Of a stretch of DNA of 61,285 nucleotides, positions 1-9,156 are shown one piece after another; position 1 is the first letter of the stretch; the number at the start of each line of letters is the position of its first letter. Source of the stretch: Acinetobacter lwoffii. Its GTDB lineage: Bacteria; Pseudomonadota; Gammaproteobacteria; Pseudomonadales; Moraxellaceae. The notes beneath the pieces are model-generated. The model searched no databases and was not told the origin of the DNA. It was given only the letters and a program-made list of their open reading frames with translations. The DNA is taken from NCBI RefSeq assembly GCF_024129355.1, contig NZ_JAMXXP010000017.1, positions 1-61,285 on the forward strand. The letters are read 5' to 3'. Both the position numbers and the translations under genes were made by a program.

Positions 1-523
1 CTAAATTTTGCTGTGCTTTCAGCGATTGCCAGTTGGCATACAGACTGGCGATATTTTCTTCCTGCGAGCCACGTTCAGCAGTCGATTGTAAAGCCAATGC
101 AGATTGTAAAGCCGCTACGGCTTGCTGTTTTTTGGCCTGAATTTCCGGGCTGTTTAAGCGCACCAGTACATCACCTTTTTTGACCTGCTGACCTTCTTCT
201 ACATAAATTTCTTCAATACGGCTTGGCACTTTGGTCGCCACCTGAACCGTTTCAGCTTCTACACGACCCTGCAATTCCAGCGGAGCAGGTTGGTAGCTTT
301 TCCATAATCCAAAAGCGATGACTGCCAGTAGAACTGGAATCAGGGCAAGCAATAAATATTTTTTCTTTTTAGCGATTTCAGGAGCTTGTTGTTGCTCGGT
401 CGAAGTCGTCGCGTTGTTTTCTATTTCAGTTTTTGTTTCTACCTGTTGTGCAGGCGATTTTTCTGTATCGCTGGATGAAGCCGCTTCATTCACAGGATCA
501 TTGAGTTTTTGATCTTCGTTCAT
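1..523 (-). CDS. HlyD/EmrA-like periplasmic adaptor subunit (partial, C-terminus outside window)
   Basis: Membrane fusion protein of a tripartite efflux or secretion pump, linking an inner-membrane transporter to a TolC-type channel. The ATG is at 523-521. The visible 174 residues begin with a charged, Ser/Glu/Thr-rich cytoplasmic tail and a KKKK stretch. One membrane segment follows (about residues 56-72), then the biotinyl-lipoyl-like strand typical of the family, with PSRIEEIYVEEGQQVKKGDVLVRL-type spacing, and the start of an Ala/Gln-rich coiled coil. It starts 11 bp after the stop of the TolC-like gene and is surely cotranscribed with it. The inner-membrane transporter should lie just left of the window. 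Long N-terminal tails of this sort are common in EmrA-type adaptors, but the transporter class cannot be seen here. Confidence 0.88.
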   Translation of the reverse strand, partial: MNEDQKLNDPVNEAASSSDTEKSPAQQVETKTEIENNATTSTEQQQAPEIAKKKKYLLLALIPVLLAVIAFGLWKSYQPAPLELQGRVEAETVQVATKVPSRIEEIYVEEGQQVKKGDVLVRLNSPEIQAKKQQAVAALQSALALQSTAERGSQEENIASLYANWQSLKAQQNL

Positions 524-534
524 GTTCGGCTCCA

Positions 535-1995
535 TTAGCGAATATAGTGGGTATTGGTATGTTGAATGTAGGTCGGAAATTCTGCAATCGAGCCATGGCT
601 TTGTAATAGTGTGGCCAGTGACATCACATATTTGTAAGCATTCAAGGCAGTTTCAGCTTGTAGTCCGCTCAGCATGTTTTGTGCATCGATGACCTGTGTG
701 GCGGTGCCCATATCTTCTTTAAAGGACAATTCTTGGATGCGTAAATTTTCCTGTGCGGCTTTCAAGTTTTGTGCCAGAAGCGCATCACTTTGCTGTGCAC
801 TGAGTGCTTCGCTATAAGATTTATAAATCAGATTTTCAATTTCCTGCTGGGTGCGTGCAGTGAGAAGTTCTGTGGCAGAGCGTTTGAGTTCGGCAGCCTG
901 AATATTTTTGTTTTTATCGATCCCGGAAAACAGGTTATAGCGTGCGGCAATCCCGACAATCCAGTTTTCATTTTGATCCAGATTATATTCGCCAAAAGCA
1001 AAAACATTCGGTTTTTTCGCTGCTTGCTGGGCTTTGACATTGGCTTGAGCTAATTGAGTATCCAGCTGCATTTTTTGAATCAGCGCAGAGTTCTGACTAA
1101 AGGTTTTCAGCAGATGATTTAAGGCCTGTGGCTCGGTTTTATTGACAAATAAAGGCGTTGAAAGCTCAGTGATGCTACTTTCTTGAAGCAGATTATTCAG
1201 ATGGAAAAGGGCAGCATTCAAATTGGCTTGCGTGTTTTGCTGGCTGCGTTCGGCATTATTACGTGCCACTTCAAATTGCATGCGCTGGCCTTTACTGATA
1301 AAACCTTGCTGTTCCATCTTTAAGGCATTGCGATAATGCTGTTGCATGGCATTCAGGTTAAATAGTGCTGCTGCATGTAGTTGCTTTTGAAGCTGTACAT
1401 TAAAATAACTTTGAATCAGTTCAAAACGCTGCGTGTCTTGCTGCTGTTTGTTGCTGAGCTGACTACGACCGACCTGAATATTGGCGATTTCTTTGGCGCT
1501 GCTTGTCAGTCCACCGGTATAAAGCGGCATCATGACTGAAATCGTCGGACGAATCACCTGGTCATCCAGCACGACATGCGAACTATCAGGAATTAAGCCC
1601 ACCCCATTTTGAATAGGTTGTCTTAAACTATTTTTTAGCGGGTCAGCCAGATCACCTAAGTTCAGTTCATCAATTCTATTATTGACACCATCCGTTAAGG
1701 ATTGCTCTAAATTATTTTTTAATGCGCCCAAAGGTAGATCGAGTTCATTATGAAAGGCATACGCACGAACATTCAGATCGATTCGTGGCAGACCTATACC
1801 TTTCACCGCTTCAGCTTCAAGTTTTGAGGCCTGTTCCAGACTTTGATAGGCTTGGCTGCTATAAGAATTTTGCAACAACTGACGTTCAGCGTCCTGAAAG
1901 CTGATGCTCTGCGCATGAGCAAAGCTGCCATACATCATTGATGCAAGCAGATTTAAACCCCAGACAAGCTGTCTTTTATTTTTCTTTAAGTTCAT
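535..1995 (-). CDS. TolC-family outer-membrane efflux protein
   Basis: Outer-membrane channel subunit of a tripartite exporter. I start it at the ATG at 1995, because a clear signal peptide follows directly (Lys-rich n-region, hydrophobic core, cleavage near SFAHA/QS). An upstream in-frame TTG at 2049 would add 18 residues in front of the signal. The mature protein is about 460 residues, a normal size for the family, and is rich in Gln/Ala/Asn helices. It has the two-fold repeat of outer-membrane efflux domains, the second beginning near the ...KPNVFAFGEYNL strand. It is first in the operon with the HlyD-like gene 11 bp downstream. The exported substrate is unknown. Confidence 0.88.
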   Translation of the reverse strand: MNLKKNKRQLVWGLNLLASMMYGSFAHAQSISFQDAERQLLQNSYSSQAYQSLEQASKLEAEAVKGIGLPRIDLNVRAYAFHNELDLPLGALKNNLEQSLTDGVNNRIDELNLGDLADPLKNSLRQPIQNGVGLIPDSSHVVLDDQVIRPTISVMMPLYTGGLTSSAKEIANIQVGRSQLSNKQQQDTQRFELIQSYFNVQLQKQLHAAALFNLNAMQQHYRNALKMEQQGFISKGQRMQFEVARNNAERSQQNTQANLNAALFHLNNLLQESSITELSTPLFVNKTEPQALNHLLKTFSQNSALIQKMQLDTQLAQANVKAQQAAKKPNVFAFGEYNLDQNENWIVGIAARYNLFSGIDKNKNIQAAELKRSATELLTARTQQEIENLIYKSYSEALSAQQSDALLAQNLKAAQENLRIQELSFKEDMGTATQVIDAQNMLSGLQAETALNAYKYVMSLATLLQSHGSIAEFPTYIQHTNTHYIR

Positions 1996-2355
1996 AAAGT
2001 CGCTAAACTGATTTAAAGCCGATAATGTTATCCGGCTAGTATAAATCAAAGGTTTGCAGATAGAACTAGTGTAAAGTTATAGTATTGTTTCTTTTACATC
2101 TGTATTTCAAATACTTATCGGCTGTTTTTAATGGAATATCTAGAATCAAAAAATGGCTTAATCTTGAATATTTTCAATTGTTAGTTCAAAGATGATAAAA
2201 ACAGCAGGCTAAAATACTGGTCAATTTATCTTGTGAATCTACATTGATTTTTTGACTCTATCTTGACTCATAGATTGAAATAATTTTGTGCAAGACCCTG
2301 CCAGATATGGTTAAATGCCATCATTTTATTGTGTTTCACTCTGAAAGGAAAAATC
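1996..2355. other. Intergenic region between divergent efflux operon and serC
   Basis: About 360 bp of AT-rich DNA between two divergently transcribed genes, so promoters for both should lie here. TTGACT-like hexamers occur near 2250-2270, but I could not pair one with a convincing -10 at normal spacing. No open reading frame or strong hairpin was seen. Confidence 0.4.
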
Positions 2356-3435
2356 ATGCGCGCGTACAACTTCTGTGCTGGTCCTGCTGCATTACCGACT
2401 GCCGTACTTGAAAAAGCTCAAGCTGAAATGCTTGACTGGCACGGCAAAGGTCTTTCGATCATGGAAATGAGCCACCGTAGTGCCGACTATGTTGCCATGG
2501 CTGAAAAAGCGGAAGCAGACTTACGTAAACTCATGAATATTCCTGAGAACTACAAAGTATTGTTCTTGCAGGGTGGGGCATCATTACAGTTCTCGGCAAT
2601 TCCATTGAACCTGCTTGGCAAAAACAACAAAGCAGACTATATCGATACCGGTATCTGGTCTGAAAAAGCCTTGAAAGAAGCGCAGCGTTATGGCGATATC
2701 AATGTTGTAAAAGCAGGTATCCAAATTGATGGCAAATATGCGATCAGTGCACAAAGCGAATGGAATCTTTCTGATGATGCAGCTTATGTGCATTATGCCG
2801 ATAATGAAACCATTGGCGGTCTGCAATTTGCTTCAATTCCTGAAACAAACAAGCCATTAGTTTGCGATTATTCATCTAGTATTTTATCTGCGCCAGTAGA
2901 TGTCTCTAAATTTGGTTTGATCTATGCGGGTGCGCAAAAGAATATCGGGCCTGCTGGTTTAACGCTGGTGATCATTCGTGAAGATTTACTTGATCAAGCT
3001 AAACCTGAAATTCCAAGCATCTTGAAATATTCAGATCAAGCGAAAAATGGCTCAATGGTTAACACACCATCAACTTATGCATGGTACTTGTCTGGTCTGG
3101 TGTTTGAGTGGTTGCTAGAAAATGGCGGTGTAGATGCCATGCACAAAGTGAACCTTGAGAAAGCTAACTTGCTTTATGGTTATATCGATCAAAGCGATTT
3201 TTATGCGAATCCGATTGCAAAAGCAAACCGTTCGATCATGAACGTACCATTTACTTTGGCTAATGCATATCTTGAGAAACAGTTCCTGAAAGAAGCTGAA
3301 GCGCAGCATTTATTGAATCTTGCTGGTCACCGTTCGGTTGGCGGTATGCGCGCAAGTATTTATAATGCCGTGCCTTTAGAGGGCGTGCAGGCATTGGTGA
3401 ACTTTATGGATGACTTTGCCAAACGCAATGGTTAA
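2356..3435 (+). CDS. serC: Phosphoserine aminotransferase SerC
   Basis: PLP enzyme of the phosphorylated serine pathway. It converts 3-phosphohydroxypyruvate and glutamate to phosphoserine and 2-oxoglutarate, and also acts in pyridoxal phosphate synthesis. The 359-residue protein opens with the family signature RAYNFCAGPAALP and carries HGKGLSIMEMSHRS near residue 35. The PLP-binding lysine lies in the YAGAQKNIGPAG motif, and the C-terminal GGMRASIYNA is typical. The start is set by a GAAAGGA ribosome site at 2343-2349, seven bases before the ATG; an in-frame start at 2329 lies upstream of that site. A strong terminator follows, so it is monocistronic. Confidence 0.97.
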   Translation: MRAYNFCAGPAALPTAVLEKAQAEMLDWHGKGLSIMEMSHRSADYVAMAEKAEADLRKLMNIPENYKVLFLQGGASLQFSAIPLNLLGKNNKADYIDTGIWSEKALKEAQRYGDINVVKAGIQIDGKYAISAQSEWNLSDDAAYVHYADNETIGGLQFASIPETNKPLVCDYSSSILSAPVDVSKFGLIYAGAQKNIGPAGLTLVIIREDLLDQAKPEIPSILKYSDQAKNGSMVNTPSTYAWYLSGLVFEWLLENGGVDAMHKVNLEKANLLYGYIDQSDFYANPIAKANRSIMNVPFTLANAYLEKQFLKEAEAQHLLNLAGHRSVGGMRASIYNAVPLEGVQALVNFMDDFAKRNG

Positions 3436-3446
3436 TTCCTGAAACG

Positions 3447-3475
3447 AAAAAACCCAGCACAGGCTGGGTTTTTTT
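3447..3475 (+). terminator. Rho-independent terminator of serC
   Basis: A stem AACCCAGC / GCTGGGTT with a short ACAG-type loop at 3451-3470 is followed by seven T residues and preceded by A residues. It begins 16 bp after the serC stop and may also serve the small gene on the other strand. Confidence 0.9.
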
Positions 3476-3490
3476 ATGAATGCAATAATT

Positions 3491-3631
3491 TTAGAAAATA
3501 AAAGTATGCAGGATGAATCCGCAGATCAGCATCCCCAACATGAAAAAAAGGCAGGACATCATATCAATATTATAGCGGGAGCTAAGATGATGCTCGACCT
3601 GTTGTAATGTTTCTTCTTGCACGATTTTCAT
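3491..3631 (-). CDS. Small single-span membrane protein, 46 aa
   Basis: An intact 46-codon frame that I do not recognise. It begins MKIVQEETLQQVEHH, giving a polar, probably helical N-terminus of about 25 residues. The rest is strongly hydrophobic (MMSCLFFMLGMLICGFILH...), long enough for one membrane span. It ends 15 bp from the serC terminator, so the two genes converge on it. The ribosome site is weak. The amphipathic-then-transmembrane layout and the tidy fit between terminator and AT-rich upstream DNA favour a real gene, but no family can be named. Inferred: inner-membrane peptide of unknown role. Confidence 0.45.
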   Translation of the reverse strand: MKIVQEETLQQVEHHLSSRYNIDMMSCLFFMLGMLICGFILHTFIF

Positions 3632-4017
3632 AGATATTTATTGTCCGATCTATTTATCGTTAATACTAATTTGTTGTGAGTATTTTTATCATAAAAAATT
3701 GATTAAATAAAGTACATTTTTAATTAAAGAGCATAAATTTTCATTTTATTTAAATATCAGATTTGCACGACAACAGATTATTTATATGAGAAATCAAGCG
3801 CTTATTTTTAGAAGATTTTTAAGGTTATTTTAAATATTTAAAATGAATTCATTTGAATTTAAGCATGTGGATAACTCGGTTTTTAATGAATTTAAATAGA
3901 TTATTAAGCCAGAAAATATGTATAAAAAATAATCAAAAAATAAAATGACAAATAAGAATATAGATGGATTAAAAGAAGATACCCATCAAAATGAATATCT
4001 TCTTTTTCTGTTTGAAC
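3632..4017. other. AT-rich intergenic region
   Basis: About 385 bp, very AT-rich, between the start of the 46-aa gene and the 3' end of the 310-aa gene. Small frames on the plus strand near 3945-4266 mainly overlap the coding strand of the neighbour and are not convincing. The promoter for the 46-aa gene should be here; no clear hexamer pair was found. Confidence 0.35.
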
Positions 4018-4950
4018 TTAGGCCGCTTTTCTATAAATATTGGCCTGAATCCACAAGTTGCCACGAATATACTGGCCAATCTGGAAGTCTCTGTACTGGT
4101 CATTCCGCGTTGCAATCCGGATCAAGGTCGCAGGCTGGCCTTCATCATGAATGAGGGTGACATCATACAGGGTATAGTCCTGACCCATAAACTGCATAGT
4201 CGTTTTACCGACAATATTGCCCTGGAACCAGGCTTCATCTTCCTGACCCATGGTTTCGCCGTATAAATAGGCCACCATTTTAGAAAAATCTACAGTTACA
4301 GGTTCTTTATCTTCTTCGGACTGCGGCTGCCAGGCATCAATCTGTTCCTGCAGATTATCCGGCGCTACACCTTTATTGGCAGCCAGAATATCATTCAAGG
4401 CACGGTGATGCTTGATCGAAGCCGGATCATCAACCACCAGATGCTCATGATCTGCGACCGCTTCAAGTTCATAGGCCCAGCCATTCAGATTCACCACATA
4501 GGACTGGTCTTTTTCATAATGCGGGTGATTGACGCTATACAGGCTATCGAAAGCGTAAATAATATTGTTAGCACCCAGATTCAGGCGCAATACAGCCTGA
4601 GTATTGGATTTACAGCTAATAATCCGGTCAATCGTGGCTTTCACCTGATAAGGACTGTCAAAGCACGGAAATGCAGTTTTTACCGCTTGAGGTTTGTTGT
4701 TTTCAACGGCAATCACTTGACTCAACTGTACCGCAGCTTTGCTTGGTCCCTGAATCAGCCAGGTCTCTGCATCCATATCACATTCTTGTGTACAAAGGCC
4801 CATCGGCATGATCGGTTCATCGAGAGCTTTGCCTAACCACTGTGGAACATCTGTGCCAGGGTTGTCGGTGAGCAAGGTCCAATGTTCGACATGACTACCG
4901 AAATTTTGATCATCAATGGTGATGATCTCTGGGCTATTCTGATTTTTCAT
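4018..4950 (-). CDS. Conserved hypothetical protein, 310 aa, no recognised domain
   Basis: I do not recognise this protein. It has no signal peptide or membrane segment and is acidic, so probably cytoplasmic. The first 130 residues hold many Trp, Cys and Asp residues (for example CTQECDMDAETW and FPCFDSPYQ). The second half contains a region ending in short strands with YLYGETMGQEDEAWFQGN and DVTLIHDEGQPATLIRIATRN, which suggests a beta-rich domain. The ATG at 4950 is chosen over a GTG six bases upstream. It stands alone: a 230-bp gap precedes it and no gene shares its strand nearby. The base composition matches the neighbouring housekeeping genes, so it is probably a resident genus-level gene, not an insertion. 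Confidence 0.75.
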   Translation of the reverse strand: MKNQNSPEIITIDDQNFGSHVEHWTLLTDNPGTDVPQWLGKALDEPIMPMGLCTQECDMDAETWLIQGPSKAAVQLSQVIAVENNKPQAVKTAFPCFDSPYQVKATIDRIISCKSNTQAVLRLNLGANNIIYAFDSLYSVNHPHYEKDQSYVVNLNGWAYELEAVADHEHLVVDDPASIKHHRALNDILAANKGVAPDNLQEQIDAWQPQSEEDKEPVTVDFSKMVAYLYGETMGQEDEAWFQGNIVGKTTMQFMGQDYTLYDVTLIHDEGQPATLIRIATRNDQYRDFQIGQYIRGNLWIQANIYRKAA

Positions 4951-5184
4951 ATGCACAATTGATCTTGGATGATGTATTTATAGTTAATCGAGGGTCATTG
5001 CGATTTTTCAAGTCAATCGAATGAATTTTAAAATTAAAATGCCAGTCAAATGAAGTCAATTTTTTTCTCGCGTGAATCATGCCAGTTTTACCGGGCACAT
5101 ACTTTTTAAAATATTGATGACAGATGCAATGAAAATGGAGCGATTTAATCATCAACCTGATCACTGCAATTTGCTAGAATAACC

Positions 5185-5685
5185 ATGATTTATACCTTAA
5201 TGGGAAGCCCTGTGTTGCCATTCAAACTTTGGGTCGATGCCGATGCATTGCCCCGTATTCTGCGAGATGTGATTATTCGTGCTTCGGATCGCTATCAGCT
5301 AGAAGTCACTTTTGTTGCCAACCAACCAGTCGGAATAACTCCTTCGATCAGAATTAATTCAATTCAGGTGATGAGTGGGGCGGATGCTGCGGATAAAGAG
5401 ATTATTCTGCGCATGAAAGAGCATGATATTGTCATGACCCAAGATATTCCCTTGGCTGCGGAAGTGATTGAAAAAGGCGGAATTGCGATTCATCCCCGTG
5501 GTGAAATTTATACTACGGCCAATGTCAAAGCGCGCTTACATCTGCGCGATTTTATGGACAGCTTACGCGGAGCGGGCGTGCAAACGGGCGGTCCGCCACC
5601 GATTTCAGAACGGGATAAACGCGAATTTTCCAGCGCACTCGATCAGACCATCCAAAAACAAAAACGTAAAACTTCCGCGCTTTAA
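5185..5685 (+). CDS. UPF0178 (YaiI/YqxD) family protein
   Basis: Small cytoplasmic protein of the YaiI/YqxD family, which has a PIN/NYN-nuclease-like fold but no established physiological role. The 166 residues carry the family signature [17 protein letters not shown] near the N-terminus, with the Asp pair expected to bind metal. Further matches are the VTQDIPLA-type segment (here [16 protein letters not shown]), HPRGEIYT and the GVQTGGPPP motif close to the C-terminus. The ATG at 5185 is used; a second ATG at 5200 would fit the family length slightly better. The DMT transporter gene starts 21 bp downstream, so they are probably cotranscribed. Confidence 0.88.
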   Translation: MIYTLMGSPVLPFKLWVDADALPRILRDVIIRASDRYQLEVTFVANQPVGITPSIRINSIQVMSGADAADKEIILRMKEHDIVMTQDIPLAAEVIEKGGIAIHPRGEIYTTANVKARLHLRDFMDSLRGAGVQTGGPPPISERDKREFSSALDQTIQKQKRKTSAL

Positions 5686-5706
5686 GCCTTATTCAGAGTG
5701 ACTCGC

Positions 5707-6621
5707 ATGCCCACACAAACCAATATGATTGCCACCTATCTTTTATTGGTTTTTATCTGGGCGACGACACCGCTAGCTATTGTCTGGAGTGTGACGGATT
5801 TGCATCCGCTCTGGGCTTTGGCATTGCGTTTCTTTTTGGCTTTGCCTTTTGCATTTGCCTTGTTGTGGCTATTTAAAACCCGTTTTCCCTTAGATAAATT
5901 ATCCATGCACAGTTACCTGGCTGGCGCATGCAGTTTTATCGGCTCACAGATTTTCACTTATCTGGCCACGGATTATCTGAGTTCAGGCGTTATTGCCCTG
6001 ATGTTCGGACTGGCGCCGATTATTACCGGTTTAATTGGCCGTTTTGTATTTCAGCTTAAGCTCTATCCTTCGCAGTGGGGTGGTATGGCGATTGCCTTGC
6101 TGGGTCTGGGCATTATCTGTGTCGGTGGCAAAGATCAGCATATTCAGCCGATTGGCATAGGCCTGATGTTGCTCAGTGTTTTTATTTACTGTGTTTCGAT
6201 GTTCTGGGTGAAAAAAGTTAATGCACCTCTCGAACCTATGGCACAAGCGGCCGGTTCTATTGCTGTTTCAGCGGTCATGGCCTGTACCATGTTGCCATTT
6301 ATCTGGCAATTTGCACCGACCCAGATTCCGCAGGCTAAATCGCTGATTGGACTCAGTTATGCTGTAATCATGGCTTCCCTGATTGCGATGTTCTGTTATT
6401 TTAAACTGGTGCAGAAAATCAAGGCGACCACTTTGTCATTGACCACCGTATTGACGCCGATGCTGGCCTTATTTGTCGGGGTGATTCTGAATGATGAAAA
6501 ATTATCGGGTGGAGCAGTCTTTGGCGTCGTTATCTTACTGGCTGGTTTGTTGTTATATTTTTCCAGAGAAATTAAAGCGAGCTATAACGCTCGCCTTTCA
6601 TCACCCAGCAGCACTGACTAA
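5707..6621 (+). CDS. DMT-superfamily (EamA) transporter
   Basis: Inner-membrane drug/metabolite exporter with ten predicted membrane helices arranged as two EamA repeats of about 140 residues. The first repeat begins YLLLVFIWATTPLAIVW and ends near VCVGGK. The second begins around the IGIGLMLLSVFIYCVS helix and ends in LLLYFSREIKASYN. The substrate cannot be deduced; relatives export amino acids, metabolites or drugs. The ATG at 5707 follows an AGAGTG ribosome site; the in-frame GTG at 5698 lies inside that site. Its 3' end contains a hairpin that may terminate both this gene and the convergent PilZ-like gene 9 bp away. Confidence 0.85.
   Translation: MPTQTNMIATYLLLVFIWATTPLAIVWSVTDLHPLWALALRFFLALPFAFALLWLFKTRFPLDKLSMHSYLAGACSFIGSQIFTYLATDYLSSGVIALMFGLAPIITGLIGRFVFQLKLYPSQWGGMAIALLGLGIICVGGKDQHIQPIGIGLMLLSVFIYCVSMFWVKKVNAPLEPMAQAAGSIAVSAVMACTMLPFIWQFAPTQIPQAKSLIGLSYAVIMASLIAMFCYFKLVQKIKATTLSLTTVLTPMLALFVGVILNDEKLSGGAVFGVVILLAGLLLYFSREIKASYNARLSSPSSTD
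6574..6600. terminator. Possible bidirectional terminator inside the 3' end of the DMT gene
   Basis: AAA-GCGAGC-TATAAC-GCTCGC-CTTT forms a six-pair GC-rich stem at 6577-6594 with A residues before and T residues after. It lies within the last codons of the transporter, just before the convergent PilZ-like gene. T-runs are short on both sides, so strength is uncertain. Confidence 0.45.
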
Positions 6622-6630
6622 AGCAGTAAT

Positions 6631-7194
6631 TTAAACAAAGTGAGCCTTGACGCATTCACCCAGTTTGACCCGGTCTTGGGGATGCATGGTAATAAAATAT
6701 GCACCAGTCCGATATTTGCCATTTTCTTCTTCGCGACTGTAGGCCACCTGAGCGGTTGCTGCAATATGGAAGAAATTTTCCGGATGACTCAAAGTCACGT
6801 GCAGATAGGTGCCTTCAGCGATAGGGCGCTCATTAAAGAAACTAAAACCGGTTTCTGAAAAGTTCACTTGCTCTGGTACAGGTAACATGCTTTGTACAAT
6901 TGCGTCATACAAAGAACCGGTAATAAGGTTTAACTTTTGATTAAATAAGGATAAGATTCGAGCAATTTGTTGATCTTTTTCAGATAATTGTTCTAATTCG
7001 TAGTTAACCGCATGATCAAATTGATCTAGTTCTGCAAGTAGTAGAAAATAGCGGGGCAAGACGAAGTTAGGATCGTAAGGATCATTCAAGGCAACATCAT
7101 CGGAAATAATCTGATAATTAATTCGTAAGGCAGCATCGATTCGAGACATGACGCGTCTTTCCGTAAATCCGTTTGGATGCTGTACATTTTCCAT
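6631..7194 (-). CDS. PilZ-like domain protein (atypical, tPilZ type)
   Basis: A 187-residue cytoplasmic protein that looks like a cyclic-di-GMP-related regulator. An RxxxR pair lies near the N-terminus (ERRVMSR, residues 12-18). A helical, Leu/Gln-rich middle section follows (about 45-95), then a C-terminal PilZ-type barrel with NFSETGFSF, matching the (D/N)xSxxG motif, and RTGAYFITM. The helical insert between the arginines and the barrel resembles the longer PilZ variants found in pseudomonads and relatives. Whether it binds c-di-GMP cannot be judged, because the two motif halves are widely separated. Divergent from lolC/E, with 26 bp between start codons. Confidence 0.65.
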   Translation of the reverse strand: MENVQHPNGFTERRVMSRIDAALRINYQIISDDVALNDPYDPNFVLPRYFLLLAELDQFDHAVNYELEQLSEKDQQIARILSLFNQKLNLITGSLYDAIVQSMLPVPEQVNFSETGFSFFNERPIAEGTYLHVTLSHPENFFHIAATAQVAYSREEENGKYRTGAYFITMHPQDRVKLGECVKAHFV

Positions 7195-7220
7195 AATTTA
7201 TTACCTCGGACTAGATGGTT

Positions 7221-8456
7221 ATGTTCAAACCAATCTCGCTGTATATAGGGTTGAAATATACTCGCGCACGGCGTAGTAACCACTTCATTTCTTTTATCGC
7301 GTTGGTCTCAATGATCGGCCTCACACTCGGTGTGGCAGTCCTCATTACAGTGTTGTCTGTGATGAATGGTTTTGACCGAGAGTTAAAGAATCGTGTCTTA
7401 GGAATGATACCTCAAGCGACTGTTTCCTCAACACAAATTTTAACAAATTGGCCAGAACTTGCAAAGCAAATTGAAGGGCATGAGCATGTTCAGGGAGTCG
7501 CACCTTTTACTCAATTACAAGGCATGCTGACCGCACAGGGTCAGGTCGCCGGCATTATGGTCAGCGGGATTGAACCCGAGTATGAGAAAAAAGTTTCAAT
7601 TATACAAAACCATATGGTTGAGGGCAGTATCGACAGCCTGAAAAAAGGTGAATTTGGTATTGTTTTGGGCAAGCAAATGACCGATGCCATGGGTGTGGGT
7701 TTAAATGACAATATTACTCTGGTTCTGCCAGAAGCCACCCCATCACCAGCTGGTGTCGTCCCGCGTTTCAAGCGTTTTAAAGTGGTGGGAATCTTCAGTA
7801 TTGGTGCTGAAGTTGACTCGATGATGGGTTATATCGCTTTAAATGATGCCTCGACCTTGCTGCGTCTACCGGATGGTGCGCAGGGTGTGCGTATGAAGCT
7901 GGATGATATTTTCCTGGCACCACAAGTGTCTCAGGAAATTGTGCGTGATTTGCCGGGGAATTTCTATGCTTCGGACTGGACTTATACCCATGGTAATCTG
8001 TTCAGCGCGATTCAGATGGAAAAAGCCATGGTCAGCCTGCTTTTATTCCTGATCGTTCTAGTCGCGGCATTTAATATTGTGTCTTCACTGGTGATGGTGG
8101 TGACGGATAAAAAATCGGACATTGCCATTTTAAGGACTTTGGGGGCTTCACCTGCCACCATTACCAAAATCTTTATGGTGCAAGGTACCGTGATTGGGGT
8201 GATTGGAACTTGTGCAGGGGCCATCCTCGGGATTATTGCGGCAACCAGTATCAGTAGCTTTATTGGCTGGCTCAACAATACTTTAGGTCTGAATATGTTT
8301 GATGCCTATTTTATTAACTACTTACCTTCGTATCTGCGCTGGCAGGATGTCTTGGTGATTGTTGGTTTATCACTGGCCTTAAGTTTTGTCGCAACGATTT
8401 ACCCCGCTTTACGTGCAGCAAAAATTCAACCGGCAGAGGCTTTGCGTTATGAGTAA
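7221..8456 (+). CDS. lolC: Lipoprotein-releasing system permease LolC/LolE
   Basis: Inner-membrane permease subunit of the LolCDE ABC transporter, which extracts outer-membrane lipoproteins and hands them to LolA. The 411-residue protein begins MFKPISLYIGLKYTRARR, close to the family N-terminus. It has one membrane helix (about residues 22-48), a large periplasmic domain, and three C-terminal helices (around 270-300, 315-345 and 375-400), with the conserved ILRTLGASPATITKIFMVQG coupling segment. Only one permease is present next to lolD, as in organisms whose LolF-type permease acts as a homodimer. An ATG at 7215 is also possible. It overlaps lolD by eight bases. Confidence 0.93.
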   Translation: MFKPISLYIGLKYTRARRSNHFISFIALVSMIGLTLGVAVLITVLSVMNGFDRELKNRVLGMIPQATVSSTQILTNWPELAKQIEGHEHVQGVAPFTQLQGMLTAQGQVAGIMVSGIEPEYEKKVSIIQNHMVEGSIDSLKKGEFGIVLGKQMTDAMGVGLNDNITLVLPEATPSPAGVVPRFKRFKVVGIFSIGAEVDSMMGYIALNDASTLLRLPDGAQGVRMKLDDIFLAPQVSQEIVRDLPGNFYASDWTYTHGNLFSAIQMEKAMVSLLLFLIVLVAAFNIVSSLVMVVTDKKSDIAILRTLGASPATITKIFMVQGTVIGVIGTCAGAILGIIAATSISSFIGWLNNTLGLNMFDAYFINYLPSYLRWQDVLVIVGLSLALSFVATIYPALRAAKIQPAEALRYE

Positions 8457-9132
8457 TCTGATTTTAGATGCCCAGAATATTCACAAGTCCTTTACCGATG
8501 GTAAAGCCACGGTTGAGGTGATTCGTGGCTTGTCGCTACAGGTAAAAGCAGGCGAGTTTGTCTCGATTGTTGGTTCCAGTGGATCCGGGAAAAGTACCTT
8601 ATTACATGTTCTGGGTGGATTGGATCGCCCGACGTCAGGTCAGGTCATGGTGAATGGCCGCCGTTTTGATACCTTGTCTGAAGCAGAACGCGGTTATGTG
8701 CGGAATGAGCATTTGGGCTTTGTTTATCAGTTTCATCACCTGTTGCCAGAATTTACGGCACTGGAAAATGTGGCCATGCCGCTGATGTTACGCGACAACA
8801 TGAAGTTTAAGGAAGCCAAACAGCAGGCTGAATATTTACTGGAACGTGTTGGTCTTTCGCATCGTCTGACTCACAAGCCGGGTGAATTATCCGGAGGTGA
8901 ACGTCAGCGTGTAGCTTTGGCGCGTGCAGTGGTGGGTAAACCTAAACTGATGATGGCCGATGAACCGACCGGAAATCTGGATCGCAAGACTGCAGCAAAG
9001 ATTTTTGAACTGCTGACCGAATTGCAACGTGAGTTCAATATGGCGATGCTGATTGTGACGCATGATGAACAGCTAGCCCATGCAGCAGATCGGATTTTAC
9101 ATATGCAGGATGGTCTCTGGATTGAACCATAA
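8449..9132 (+). CDS. lolD: Lipoprotein-releasing ABC transporter ATPase LolD
   Basis: ATPase of the LolCDE lipoprotein exporter, 227 residues. Walker A is GSSGSGKST (residues 43-51), with the Q-loop in FVYQFHHLLPEF. The signature LSGGERQRVALARA, Walker B MMADEP and the switch His in VTHDE are all intact. The LLPEF segment is typical of LolD. The start is the ATG in ATGAGTAA, which overlaps the stop of the permease gene by eight bases and indicates translational coupling. A longer in-frame version would intrude far into the permease gene and has no family match. A hairpin terminator follows at about 9159. Confidence 0.96.
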   Translation: MSNLILDAQNIHKSFTDGKATVEVIRGLSLQVKAGEFVSIVGSSGSGKSTLLHVLGGLDRPTSGQVMVNGRRFDTLSEAERGYVRNEHLGFVYQFHHLLPEFTALENVAMPLMLRDNMKFKEAKQQAEYLLERVGLSHRLTHKPGELSGGERQRVALARAVVGKPKLMMADEPTGNLDRKTAAKIFELLTELQREFNMAMLIVTHDEQLAHAADRILHMQDGLWIEP

Positions 9133-9156
9133 ATAACGAGAATATTCGCATTTGAT

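Noticed and set aside
3945..4266. Plus-strand frames at the 3' end of the 310-aa gene
   Set aside because: They overlap the coding strand of that gene almost fully and look like shadows.
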